NCBI GenBank assembly: GCA_028689545.1
Contig: JAQVCX010000003.1
Coordinates: forward strand, 1-64,000
Length of the DNA: 64,000 bases
Direction of reading: 5' to 3'
From: Parabacteroides sp.
GTDB lineage: Bacteria; Bacteroidota; Bacteroidia; Bacteroidales; Tannerellaceae
The notes under the pieces were generated by a model. It was given only the letters and a program-made list of their open reading frames with translations, was not told where the DNA came from and ran no database searches. The position numbers and the translations under genes were made by a program. Positions 43,392-50,988 of the stretch are shown here, one piece after another; positions within the stretch are counted from its first letter, which is position 1, and every line of letters starts with the position of its first letter.

Positions 43392-44548
43392 AAAGATATA
43401 CATTATATATAATAGGTATCCTGATCGGTATCGGTTGCGCTTTCTCATCCTGCCGCAAGATCGAGATCGTGGTCCCATCGGAATACGAGCTGGTATCCGA
43501 CGGTATCCATCCCGAGGCGAATCCCCAAGGGATGTATTTGGTGAACGAGGGGAATATGGGAAGCAATAAATGTACGCTGGATTATCTGGATTACGTGAAC
43601 GGTTATTATATCCGTAACCTTTACTCGGAGCGAAACCCGAACGTGGTCAAGGAGCTGGGCGATGTAGGCAATGATATCCAGATTTACGGAAGTAAGCTAT
43701 ACGTCGTAGTCAATTGTTCCCATAAAGTAGAGGTACTGGATGCCCGGACTTGCGAGCGGATCACGCAGATAGACATCCCCAACTGCCGGTATATCCGTTT
43801 CTATCGGGGAAACGCCTATGTAACCTCTTATGTAGGCCCGGTGCAAATCGACCCGAACGCTCCGCAAGGAGCCGTCTACCGGGTAGATACGACCAGCCTG
43901 AAAGTGGACGCCAAAGTCATCGTCGGTTACCAACCGGATGAGTTAGAGATTCTGGGTGAATATATCTACGTAGCGAATTCCGGAGGATATCGTGCCCCGG
44001 AGTACGACAATACGGTTTCCGTCATCGAGCTAAACCGCTTCAAGCAAGTCCAGAAGATTCCGGTAGGGATCAACCTGCACCGTATCCGTGCGGATAAATA
44101 CGGTAAATTATGGGTAACCTCCCGGGGAGATTACGACACGGTACATTCCAACCTGTATGTGCTGCAAAAGCGGAAAGGATATAATGAGATGGTGGTTACC
44201 GACACCCTGAATATCCCTTGCTCCAACCTTTGCATCAGCGGAGATTCCCTTTTCTATTACAGTACGGAATGGAACGTGAACACGCAGAGCAACACCCTCT
44301 CGTACGGAATCATAGATGTCCGTACCAAAAAGGTGATCAGCACGAACTTTATCACCGACGGTAGCGAGAAAGACATTCGCATCCCTTACGGGATCATGGT
44401 CCATCCCTATACGAAAGACATCTTCGTCACCGATGCCAAGAATTACGTATCCAGCGGAACCCTCTATTGCTACGATAAGAACGGGATACGGAAATGGGGC
44501 GTACGCACCGGGGATATCCCCGCCCATATGGTTTTCCTTTATAAATAG
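43388..44548 (+). CDS. btuG: Surface beta-propeller lipoprotein, BtuG-like (second copy)
   Basis: The start at ATG 43388 overlaps the btuB-like stop. 386 residues with a lipoprotein signal (GIGCAFSSC; Cys22 preferred). The propeller is DUF5074/YncE-type: GMYLVNEGNMGSNKCTLDYL, DIQIYGSKLYVVVNCSHKVE, EYIYVANSGGYRAPEYDNTV. By family and context it is the corrinoid-binding cap of the upstream receptor. It lacks the Pro-rich linker of the other copy, and the acidic surface-export signal after the cysteine is less obvious. Confidence 0.85.
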   Translation: MKRYTLYIIGILIGIGCAFSSCRKIEIVVPSEYELVSDGIHPEANPQGMYLVNEGNMGSNKCTLDYLDYVNGYYIRNLYSERNPNVVKELGDVGNDIQIYGSKLYVVVNCSHKVEVLDARTCERITQIDIPNCRYIRFYRGNAYVTSYVGPVQIDPNAPQGAVYRVDTTSLKVDAKVIVGYQPDELEILGEYIYVANSGGYRAPEYDNTVSVIELNRFKQVQKIPVGINLHRIRADKYGKLWVTSRGDYDTVHSNLYVLQKRKGYNEMVVTDTLNIPCSNLCISGDSLFYYSTEWNVNTQSNTLSYGIIDVRTKKVISTNFITDGSEKDIRIPYGIMVHPYTKDIFVTDAKNYVSSGTLYCYDKNGIRKWGVRTGDIPAHMVFLYK

Positions 44549-44557
44549 AACAACGTT

Positions 44558-45838
44558 ATGAGACAAGCTTTATATCTATTCCTTTCAGGTTTCCTGGCAT
44601 TTCTATCCTGTACCCAAGACAAGATACAGATGGTCAGCTTGGGTATCGATGATGTCTATTATCTGCCCCGCATGAAGACCTACCTGCTCAGCCCGGCCTT
44701 TACCGGCGACGAGTATCGGTGGACACTGCACCGGAACGGGACGGACTCTCTCGTATCTACCGAACGTTCTTATATCTTCCTCGCGAAAGACACGGGCACC
44801 TATCAGATGACCTTCCAGATCATTGATAAGGAGACCCTCTATAAGCACGAGTTCCGTTTCGAGGTGATGCAGGAGGAAATAGAATACAGCCCTTATTTAT
44901 CCAAGGTGTACGACTTTTGCCCCGCACCGGGTCAGTTCGTCAATACGATGCCCGAATACGAGGAAGGCGATACGAAAGAAACCATCCTGAAGAAGGTAGA
45001 GGAGAATATCTCCGGCACGAACGACGTGATGATCTCCCTCGGAGGATACGGAGGATATGTGATCTTCGGCTTCGACCATACCGTTATCAACGTGAAAGGG
45101 AAGCAGGACTTTATGATCCTTGGAAACTCTTTCTATTCCGACCTGCCGGAATATCAAGAGAAAAAGGGAGGCAGCTGCGAGCCCGGCATCGTCATGGTCT
45201 CTTTCGACACGAACCAGAACGGCCTGCCGGACGACGAATGGTACGAACTGGCCGGTAGCGAGTACGATAAACCGGAAACCATCAAGAATTATCGCATTAC
45301 CTATGATCGTCCGGATCCCAACAAGATCCCCGAGCCAGACATGAGCCAGCAATGGAGTGATGCCACTTACGTGCCATGGAAAGATAATCAAGGCAATACC
45401 GGTTATCTGGCGAAAAACATATACCATACGCAAAGTTATTATCCGAAGTGGATCGAGGAGCATTCTCTGACTTTCTCCGGTACCCGGTTAAAGGACAACG
45501 CCACGGACGAGAGCGGCTCGGGCAAATACTACGTGCTCTACTCCTATCCATGGGGATACGTAGATAACCATCCGAACGATCACAAGGATCTGAACGGCTT
45601 CGATATCGAATGGGCCGTAGATACGGAAGGCAATAAGGTAGAACTACCCGGCGTAGACTTTATCAAGGTGTACACGGCGGTAAACCAATATTGCGGTTGG
45701 ATCGGCGAGACCTCGACGGAGATTATCCGTGCGCAGGATTTACACATCGCCCCCCCTTCCATCGTCGTACCCGATCCGGTAAGCGAACAAATGAAATCAC
45801 AATACGATCAAGCAATCTTAAAAATAAAAAGCTTATGA
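44558..45838 (+). CDS. PKD-like-domain surface lipoprotein of the btuBG operon
   Basis: A 426-residue lipoprotein (lipobox FLSC, Cys18). The N-terminal part resembles a PKD/Ig-type domain (DEYRWTLHRNGTDSLV, then DTGTYQMTFQIIDKET). A larger C-terminal domain shows GGYGGYVIFGFDHTVINVKG, VSFDTNQNGLPDDEWYEL and GFDIEWAVD. DTNQNGLPDDE resembles a calcium-binding loop. It lies nine bases after the BtuG-like gene in the riboswitch-4 operon, so a role in corrinoid capture is likely. Other B12-binding surface lipoproteins (BtuH) are known in Bacteroides; I cannot tell whether this is one. Confidence 0.7.
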   Translation: MRQALYLFLSGFLAFLSCTQDKIQMVSLGIDDVYYLPRMKTYLLSPAFTGDEYRWTLHRNGTDSLVSTERSYIFLAKDTGTYQMTFQIIDKETLYKHEFRFEVMQEEIEYSPYLSKVYDFCPAPGQFVNTMPEYEEGDTKETILKKVEENISGTNDVMISLGGYGGYVIFGFDHTVINVKGKQDFMILGNSFYSDLPEYQEKKGGSCEPGIVMVSFDTNQNGLPDDEWYELAGSEYDKPETIKNYRITYDRPDPNKIPEPDMSQQWSDATYVPWKDNQGNTGYLAKNIYHTQSYYPKWIEEHSLTFSGTRLKDNATDESGSGKYYVLYSYPWGYVDNHPNDHKDLNGFDIEWAVDTEGNKVELPGVDFIKVYTAVNQYCGWIGETSTEIIRAQDLHIAPPSIVVPDPVSEQMKSQYDQAILKIKSL

Positions 45839-47694
45839 AAAAGACGATTACCTTACTTCTCTGTACGTTCGCCACGAGCGGCCTAATGGCCCAAGGCAAC
45901 ACCTCATGGATGGCCGCCGGCATAGATCCGGCCCAAATGAGGGATGTACCGTCACAATCATCCATCCTACGTTCCGCGGATATGGATTACAGTCAAGGGA
46001 CATTCATCGTAAACGAGGATTGGTACGGCCATCAGAACAGTACCGTCAATTTCCTTACTCACGATGGAGAATGGCACTATCGTGTCTTCCAAACCGAGAA
46101 TCCGGGTCATGAGTTAGGATGTACCACGCAATTCGGCACGATCTACGGCGATAAGTTCTACTTAGTCTCTAAGCAAGAGCGAGATCCCGGGGCAAAAATC
46201 ACCGGAAGCCGGTTTGCCGTATGCGATGCCAAGACCATGAAGGTGATCAAGGAGTTCAAGTATATCGCCCAAAACACCAAGGGTAAATCCATAGCCGACG
46301 GACGTTCTTATCTTCCGGTAGACGAGCACAAAGGCTATATAGGAACCAGCAACGGTATCTGGATTTACGATAGCGATAAGATGACGATCGACAAACAAGT
46401 AGAAGGTTCCGGAAATCCGAACGCCGATGGATACGGTGAATTGTATTATGCCCAGATCGGAACCATGGTACGAGCCAACGACCTTGTCTTCGCCGTCCAT
46501 CAACAATATGGCTTATTGATAATAGACCCGAAAACCGATAAAGTCATCCGTACCATCGCCGCCCCGATCGAGAAAGAGACCGTAAAAGGGCAAGAGAAGG
46601 ATATCCAACGGGGTTTCGGCTCTATCGTTCAGTCCAAGGATGGCACGCTCTGGATCAGCATGACCCAAAATACGGCCGGGGATGGCTCGGCCTTGGAATA
46701 TATGCTCAACTTAAACCCCTATACCTTTCAGGTAGACACGGTAAAGATCCCGTTAAGCGAGACCATCGGTGTCGTCCCGAACTCTTGGTACGCATGGACC
46801 GCCGATGGTTTCTGCGCCAGTGCCAAAGAAAATAAGATTTATTGGAACGGACAACCGAAAAAAGGCAGTTGGTTCACGGGGTATCAAATCTGCGGGTATG
46901 ATATCGACAAGAAACAATTCTTCCAGCTAATCGACCTTACCCAATTGGAAGAGGGAAATTGGCGCTTATACGGAACGGGATTCCGCCTAAATCCTCAGAC
47001 GGATGAGCTATACACCCTTTTGTATCATGAGTTCCAAGATCCTACGCATCTGTTAGCTCGTATCAGTAACAAAGGCGAAGTAATACAAGAATATTCTATG
47101 ATCGTAAACTATTGGTTCCCGGCTCTTCCGGTATTTCCGGATAATGCGGCACCTGTAGTTTCCTCCAGCTTCCCTTCTTCTATCAGTCTGACGGAAGACA
47201 AGCCCGTCTATAAACTCGCCTTAGGTAATATGGTTAGTGACGCGGACAATATGGACGCTGCCATCGTGAAATCGATCTCCTCCGTTACGCCCTCATCTCC
47301 TATCAGCGCAATTATTCGTAACGACTCATTAATTGTCAGCTCGACCGCTACGACTCCGGAGGATCATCGTTCCACGGTAACGATCCGTTTCAATTCCAAC
47401 GGTAAAATCATCACGAAAGATCTTCTTGTTACCACGGGTAATCCCCCGACAAGCGTAGAAGAACTCGCACGCCCGACGCTTCATCTCTACCCTAATCCAG
47501 CGGTAAATACCATACGAATCAGTATCGGCACAGCCGCCACCGTAGAGATTTACACGACAAACGGCACCAGGGTTCAAAAAGCAGCGATCCAACCGGGTGA
47601 ATCCATAGACGTAAGTCATTTATCCCAAGGACTCTATTTCGTCCGTGTAATCACGGGAGAAAAGACAGAGACCGTAAGGATGATCAAGAGATAA
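45835..47694 (+). CDS. Secreted DUF5074-like propeller with C-terminal sorting tail
   Basis: ATG 45835 overlaps the previous stop (ATGA), giving 619 residues with a signal peptide ending GLMAQG. It lacks a lipobox. The propeller opens FIVNEDWYGHQNSTVNFL and includes NSWYAWTADGFCASAKENKI. A C-terminal domain LHLYPNPAVNTIRI...LSQGLYFVRVITGEKTETV is a type IX secretion type-A sorting signal. So a BtuG-related fold appears to be fully secreted or cell-surface attached through T9SS rather than lipidated. The N-terminal 500 residues strongly resemble the start of the 1644-residue protein at 50989. Confidence 0.8.
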   Translation: MKKTITLLLCTFATSGLMAQGNTSWMAAGIDPAQMRDVPSQSSILRSADMDYSQGTFIVNEDWYGHQNSTVNFLTHDGEWHYRVFQTENPGHELGCTTQFGTIYGDKFYLVSKQERDPGAKITGSRFAVCDAKTMKVIKEFKYIAQNTKGKSIADGRSYLPVDEHKGYIGTSNGIWIYDSDKMTIDKQVEGSGNPNADGYGELYYAQIGTMVRANDLVFAVHQQYGLLIIDPKTDKVIRTIAAPIEKETVKGQEKDIQRGFGSIVQSKDGTLWISMTQNTAGDGSALEYMLNLNPYTFQVDTVKIPLSETIGVVPNSWYAWTADGFCASAKENKIYWNGQPKKGSWFTGYQICGYDIDKKQFFQLIDLTQLEEGNWRLYGTGFRLNPQTDELYTLLYHEFQDPTHLLARISNKGEVIQEYSMIVNYWFPALPVFPDNAAPVVSSSFPSSISLTEDKPVYKLALGNMVSDADNMDAAIVKSISSVTPSSPISAIIRNDSLIVSSTATTPEDHRSTVTIRFNSNGKIITKDLLVTTGNPPTSVEELARPTLHLYPNPAVNTIRISIGTAATVEIYTTNGTRVQKAAIQPGESIDVSHLSQGLYFVRVITGEKTETVRMIKR

Positions 47695-47703
47695 AAATTT
47701 CCT

Positions 47704-47711
47704 TACCTTTG
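47704..47711 (+). promoter_or_regulatory. -7 element of cobalamin riboswitch 5
   Basis: TACCTTTG matches TAnnTTTG only 10 bases after the preceding stop. The ThrE-like gene therefore has its own start, although readthrough from the btuBG operon is possible because no terminator separates them. Confidence 0.6.
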
Positions 47712-47717
47712 TGCCCG

Positions 47718-47890
47718 AATTGGTTTCGTAAAGCCTATTCGGGCATACGGATTAAAAGGGAATCCGGTGAGAATCCGGAACAGTCCCGCTGCTGTGAAAC
47801 TCCTTTAACATTCTAATACTACTTTCGCCACTGGCTCAAGATAGTCGGGAAGGCATTAGAATGGGAGCTAGTCAGAAGACCTGCCATTCA
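47718..47890 (+). promoter_or_regulatory. Cobalamin riboswitch 5 (ThrE-family transporter)
   Basis: Core: taaaagggaatccggtgaga, then aacagtcccgctgctgtgaa, gccactgg, gggaaggc and the B12 box agtcagaagacctgccat (47870-47887). The transporter ATG lies about 60 bases further. The 5' part is nearly identical to riboswitch 4. Confidence 0.94.
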
Positions 47891-47947
47891 TTTAAGATTC
47901 ATATCCTCGTGGGTTAGGATATAACGTAAATATAAGAACAAAAAGAA

Positions 47948-49285
47948 ATGATGACAGACAAGGAAGTATTGTTGTTACGGCGTAAATTGGATCTTTTGCT
48001 CCGCACGGGAAAATTGTTGATGGAAAGTGCCGCCGACACGAACCGTATTGAGCGAAACATGAAACGGGTTGCCGCCTTTATGGGTATCCCCGAGGAGAAG
48101 TTGCATATCGATATCCGATGGACCATGATCATGGTGAACGTAAGCGATGAGCGAAACTCATTCTCCAAATTCCAGAAATGTGAGAAGCATGGTATTAACA
48201 TGACGACGATCTCACAGGTAAGCAAGCTTTCATGGCGGGCGATCGAGCAAGATTATTCCTTGGATAAATATGAGGAAGAACTGGAGAAGATCGCTCACCA
48301 ACCCCGGAATTACACCCCTTATATCGTAGCCATTGGAGCGGGATTCGCTTGCGGAGGATTCTGTAAGTTATTCGGATGCGACTGGATGGCATTCCTCTTC
48401 GCTTCCATTTGCGCTTTCGTAGGGTTTAGGGTACGGGCCCGCTGTGTAGAGGCGGGACTTAACGTATATATGAGTATCGCCGCCGCCGCTTTCGTATCCA
48501 CCTGCTTGGCCTATGCGTCCTCTTTCTCCGGGCTATCCCACACACCTTATCATCCATTATTAGCCTGTGCTTTATTTATCGTACCGGGCGTACCCTTGAT
48601 CAACTTCGTGGATGATATGCTAGACAATCATTTGCTGGTCGGCATTACCCGAGCCTCCAATACGGTCATGATGGTAGCCGCCATGACTTTCGGTATCGCG
48701 TTCGCCATGCGGGTACTTGTCATGAATGATGTAGAGATCGATCATAAGTTCAGTGAATTAAGTATGGTTCCACATGATCCATACTACATATACGCGATAG
48801 CAGCCGCTATTGCGGCCATAGGTTTTTCCATGATATTCAACGTTCAGCGTCGTCTATTATGGGTAGTCGCCGTAGGAGGTATCATCGCCGTATGTACCCG
48901 TAACTTCGTAAACTTCGAGTTGGGATATGGTCCCGTGATCGGTTCGTTTATGGGAAGCTTCGTAGTCAGCGTGCTTGCTATCAAGGCCGTCCATTGGTGC
49001 CACGTGCCCAATCATGTGCTGACCATCCCATCGGTTATCCCCATGATCCCGGGAGTCTTGATGTATCGTTCTCTATTAGCGTTCATCAATCTGCATGGAG
49101 TAATCGGTGAGGTCACAAACGCGTTCTTCAATGGTATCAACTCCGCCCTTATCATCCTTTGTATCTCCTTGGGAGTAGCTGTCCCGAACATCTTCGCCCG
49201 CCGCTACATCGCCAAAGATCGCCACCGCCACCTACAAGAAGAGTTGGAGAAGCGTAGGCAAAGGGGGAAGTTTATTGAATGGTAG
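47948..49285 (+). CDS. ThrE-family (DUF1212/DUF3815) inner-membrane transporter under a B12 riboswitch
   Basis: A 445-residue fused ThrE-type protein. The cytoplasmic N-terminal region (RTGKLLMESAADTNRIERNM) leads into DUF1212-type helices (VAIGAGFACGGFCKLFG, FIVPGVPLINFVDDML), and a second half of the DUF3815 type follows (IPSVIPMIPGVLMYRSLLAFI). About ten TM segments are expected. Characterised relatives export threonine or serine. It is alone behind cobalamin riboswitch 5, so its substrate is expected to matter when cobalamin is short: a corrinoid, cobalt, or a threonine-derived precursor are candidates by inference. ATG 47951 is an alternative start. Confidence 0.85.
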   Translation: MMTDKEVLLLRRKLDLLLRTGKLLMESAADTNRIERNMKRVAAFMGIPEEKLHIDIRWTMIMVNVSDERNSFSKFQKCEKHGINMTTISQVSKLSWRAIEQDYSLDKYEEELEKIAHQPRNYTPYIVAIGAGFACGGFCKLFGCDWMAFLFASICAFVGFRVRARCVEAGLNVYMSIAAAAFVSTCLAYASSFSGLSHTPYHPLLACALFIVPGVPLINFVDDMLDNHLLVGITRASNTVMMVAAMTFGIAFAMRVLVMNDVEIDHKFSELSMVPHDPYYIYAIAAAIAAIGFSMIFNVQRRLLWVVAVGGIIAVCTRNFVNFELGYGPVIGSFMGSFVVSVLAIKAVHWCHVPNHVLTIPSVIPMIPGVLMYRSLLAFINLHGVIGEVTNAFFNGINSALIILCISLGVAVPNIFARRYIAKDRHRHLQEELEKRRQRGKFIEW

Positions 49286-49350
49286 AATACAATACCAGTA
49301 ATACCATTAATAATCAACCACTTAACCATCGCCACATGTTCTCTATAAAA

Positions 49351-49456
49351 GGCTGTTCAAGTGATCAGTTATTCACTACTTAAGCCGTTAACTAGCGGCT
49401 AGGTATAGCCGCTAGTTGTTCATTTGACAAGTCGCTAGTTATTCACTTCAACAGCC
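49351..49456. repeat. Intergenic nested inverted-repeat cluster D
   Basis: An inner perfect 12-bp inverted repeat (49390-49401 and 49406-49417) has a 4-nt loop; a partial third copy, cgctagtt, lies at 49433-49440. A direct repeat agttattcact occurs at 49367-49377 and 49437-49447. An outer 14-bp inverted repeat with one mismatch (49351-49364 and 49443-49456) encloses everything. It lies between convergent genes. Confidence 0.8.
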
Positions 49457-49464
49457 CCAAAAAG

Positions 49465-49581
49465 GCTCCTATTTCCCGAACGGTAGAATCCGCAGGTTTC
49501 AAGGGAACGACGGGATGCGAAAAGGATGACGGCAAGCCTTTCCAGACCTGCGTGTACACTCTTCCCCAGGTAAAGAAATAA
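49465..49581 (+). pseudogene. Possible orphan gene tail
   Basis: A frame open from 49396 ends at TAA 49579-49581. Its last 38 codons read like a protein tail (SAGFKGTTGCEKDDGKPFQT), but there is no start or body, and its upstream part is repeat cluster D. It could be a gene remnant or chance. Confidence 0.25.
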
Positions 49582-49586
49582 AAAAA

Positions 49587-49634
49587 ATCAGTAAGAATCG
49601 GGCATAAGAGCACCATTCTTACTGATCTTTCTTT
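49587..49634. terminator. Bidirectional terminator between the ThrE-like gene and operon (vi)
   Basis: A perfect 12-bp stem (49587-49598 and 49615-49626) is flanked by a run of A on the left and ctttcttt on the right, suiting both directions. Confidence 0.85.
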
Positions 49635-49677
49635 AAACTACTCTAGTATATTTACAAGAGGCTTATCCAATCATGGC

Positions 49678-50961
49678 TTATTTCACCACGAACTTAACAG
49701 AAACTTTTTCGGCTCCTTTTACGGCAGTGAAGCCATAAACACCCTTGTTCAAGCTCAATGTCTTCACGTCATCAGAAGATGTGATCGCATAGCTAGACAC
49801 AACAGAACCTGCGGTGTTCGTAATGTAACCGGTATAGCCTGCCAAGTCTTTTGCACGCAAGGTGTTGTCTGAGTAAGAGACAGTAGAAGAGTACTCGCTT
49901 ACTTGAAGAGCTGAGGCTGTAACCGTAACCGTACAATAAGCATTAAATAGTTCATCATCTGATACTAATTTAATTTCAGTAGTTCCCACACCAATCGCAG
50001 AAACAACACCTTGAGCATTCACTTTAGCAACATTCTCATTTTTACTTATCCATGTAGGCTCATCTACAGATGTATAATTCTCATCCGCAAAAGCTTGCAA
50101 TGTCTCAGATTTTCCAATATTCAATGTTATAGATTTTTTATTCATCCATACCATAGGAGTCGCAGCGACTAGATTATCTCCGGGATCTGTTCCTTCTGTT
50201 GTTCCCATAAAACTATTCCAACTCCAAGCATCCCAAGTTCCATTTTGAACCCTACGACTTGATGCACCATATCCAGAATAGCTAAAATCAGAATCATAAG
50301 AATCACGAACGAAATAACTCCAATAACCTTGATACCAACCAGCAAACCAATGAGTACTAGATGCTACCGGAGCCGTCCAATAATCATAATCATAGACAGG
50401 TCTCCCTCCCATTGTGTTCGCATTAAATGGATGATCTATTATACCTGTATTATTTCCGTTTGTTATTGCCGCACTAGCTAGAGTCACCGCATTATCTGGA
50501 TATGAATTACCATGCCCCTTTGATCCTTCATAATCAAAAGAAACAGCAACAGTAGATCTGCCTCCATTTCCATAGCCAATACCATTAATAGTGTATCCCA
50601 TAGAGCCCGTATATTGGATCAAACCAATTAAACGAGGATCCGCTTTCATTACTTCTTGAAACAAAACTAATCCAGAAATGGTATCTGCATCAGCAGACCA
50701 CCGATATCCCCATACCATATTATCGGGTACGATTTTATTCGTGTCATGCCAAGTCAGAACTATAGCCGCACGGTTTTCACCATCGCCTACCCAGAAGTCT
50801 ATACTGTCAAAAGAGAAAGTTTGATTACTTCTTGCCGATCGCAAAGCCGTTTTCTGTTTCTCTGCCGGTAAATCGGAACGTAATACACCCTGTACCATAC
50901 GCTGTGCGCTGATACTTCCCGCCATTAAGATTAATGCGAGAAAGAATAAAATCTTCTTCAT
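49678..50961 (-). CDS. Secreted protein with Trp/Tyr-rich N-terminal domain, Ig-like domain and C-terminal tail
   Basis: 427 residues with signal peptide (LALILMAGSISAQ). The N-terminal domain (about 45-265) is aromatic-rich: FDSIDFWVGDGENRAAIVL, NMVWGYRWSADADTIS, MGYTINGIGYGNGG, WFAGWYQGYWSYFVRDS and GTWDAWSWNSFMGTTEG. A Big_2-like Ig domain follows (SKNENVAKVNAQGVVSAIG), then a tail of the sorting-domain type ending KGVYGFTAVKGAEKVSVKF. The aromatic domain matches that of the protein at 55938 motif by motif. I cannot name this domain. It is third in the riboswitch-6 operon. Confidence 0.8.
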   Translation of the reverse strand: MKKILFFLALILMAGSISAQRMVQGVLRSDLPAEKQKTALRSARSNQTFSFDSIDFWVGDGENRAAIVLTWHDTNKIVPDNMVWGYRWSADADTISGLVLFQEVMKADPRLIGLIQYTGSMGYTINGIGYGNGGRSTVAVSFDYEGSKGHGNSYPDNAVTLASAAITNGNNTGIIDHPFNANTMGGRPVYDYDYWTAPVASSTHWFAGWYQGYWSYFVRDSYDSDFSYSGYGASSRRVQNGTWDAWSWNSFMGTTEGTDPGDNLVAATPMVWMNKKSITLNIGKSETLQAFADENYTSVDEPTWISKNENVAKVNAQGVVSAIGVGTTEIKLVSDDELFNAYCTVTVTASALQVSEYSSTVSYSDNTLRAKDLAGYTGYITNTAGSVVSSYAITSSDDVKTLSLNKGVYGFTAVKGAEKVSVKFVVK

Positions 50962-50988
50962 TTTTTAAAAGATTTAATTGTTAATTAA

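Noticed and set aside
3238-49456. Repeat clusters A-D as CRISPR arrays or IS remnants
   Set aside because: Copies alternate in orientation, have no uniform spacers, no cas or transposase genes are near, and the clusters share no sequence.
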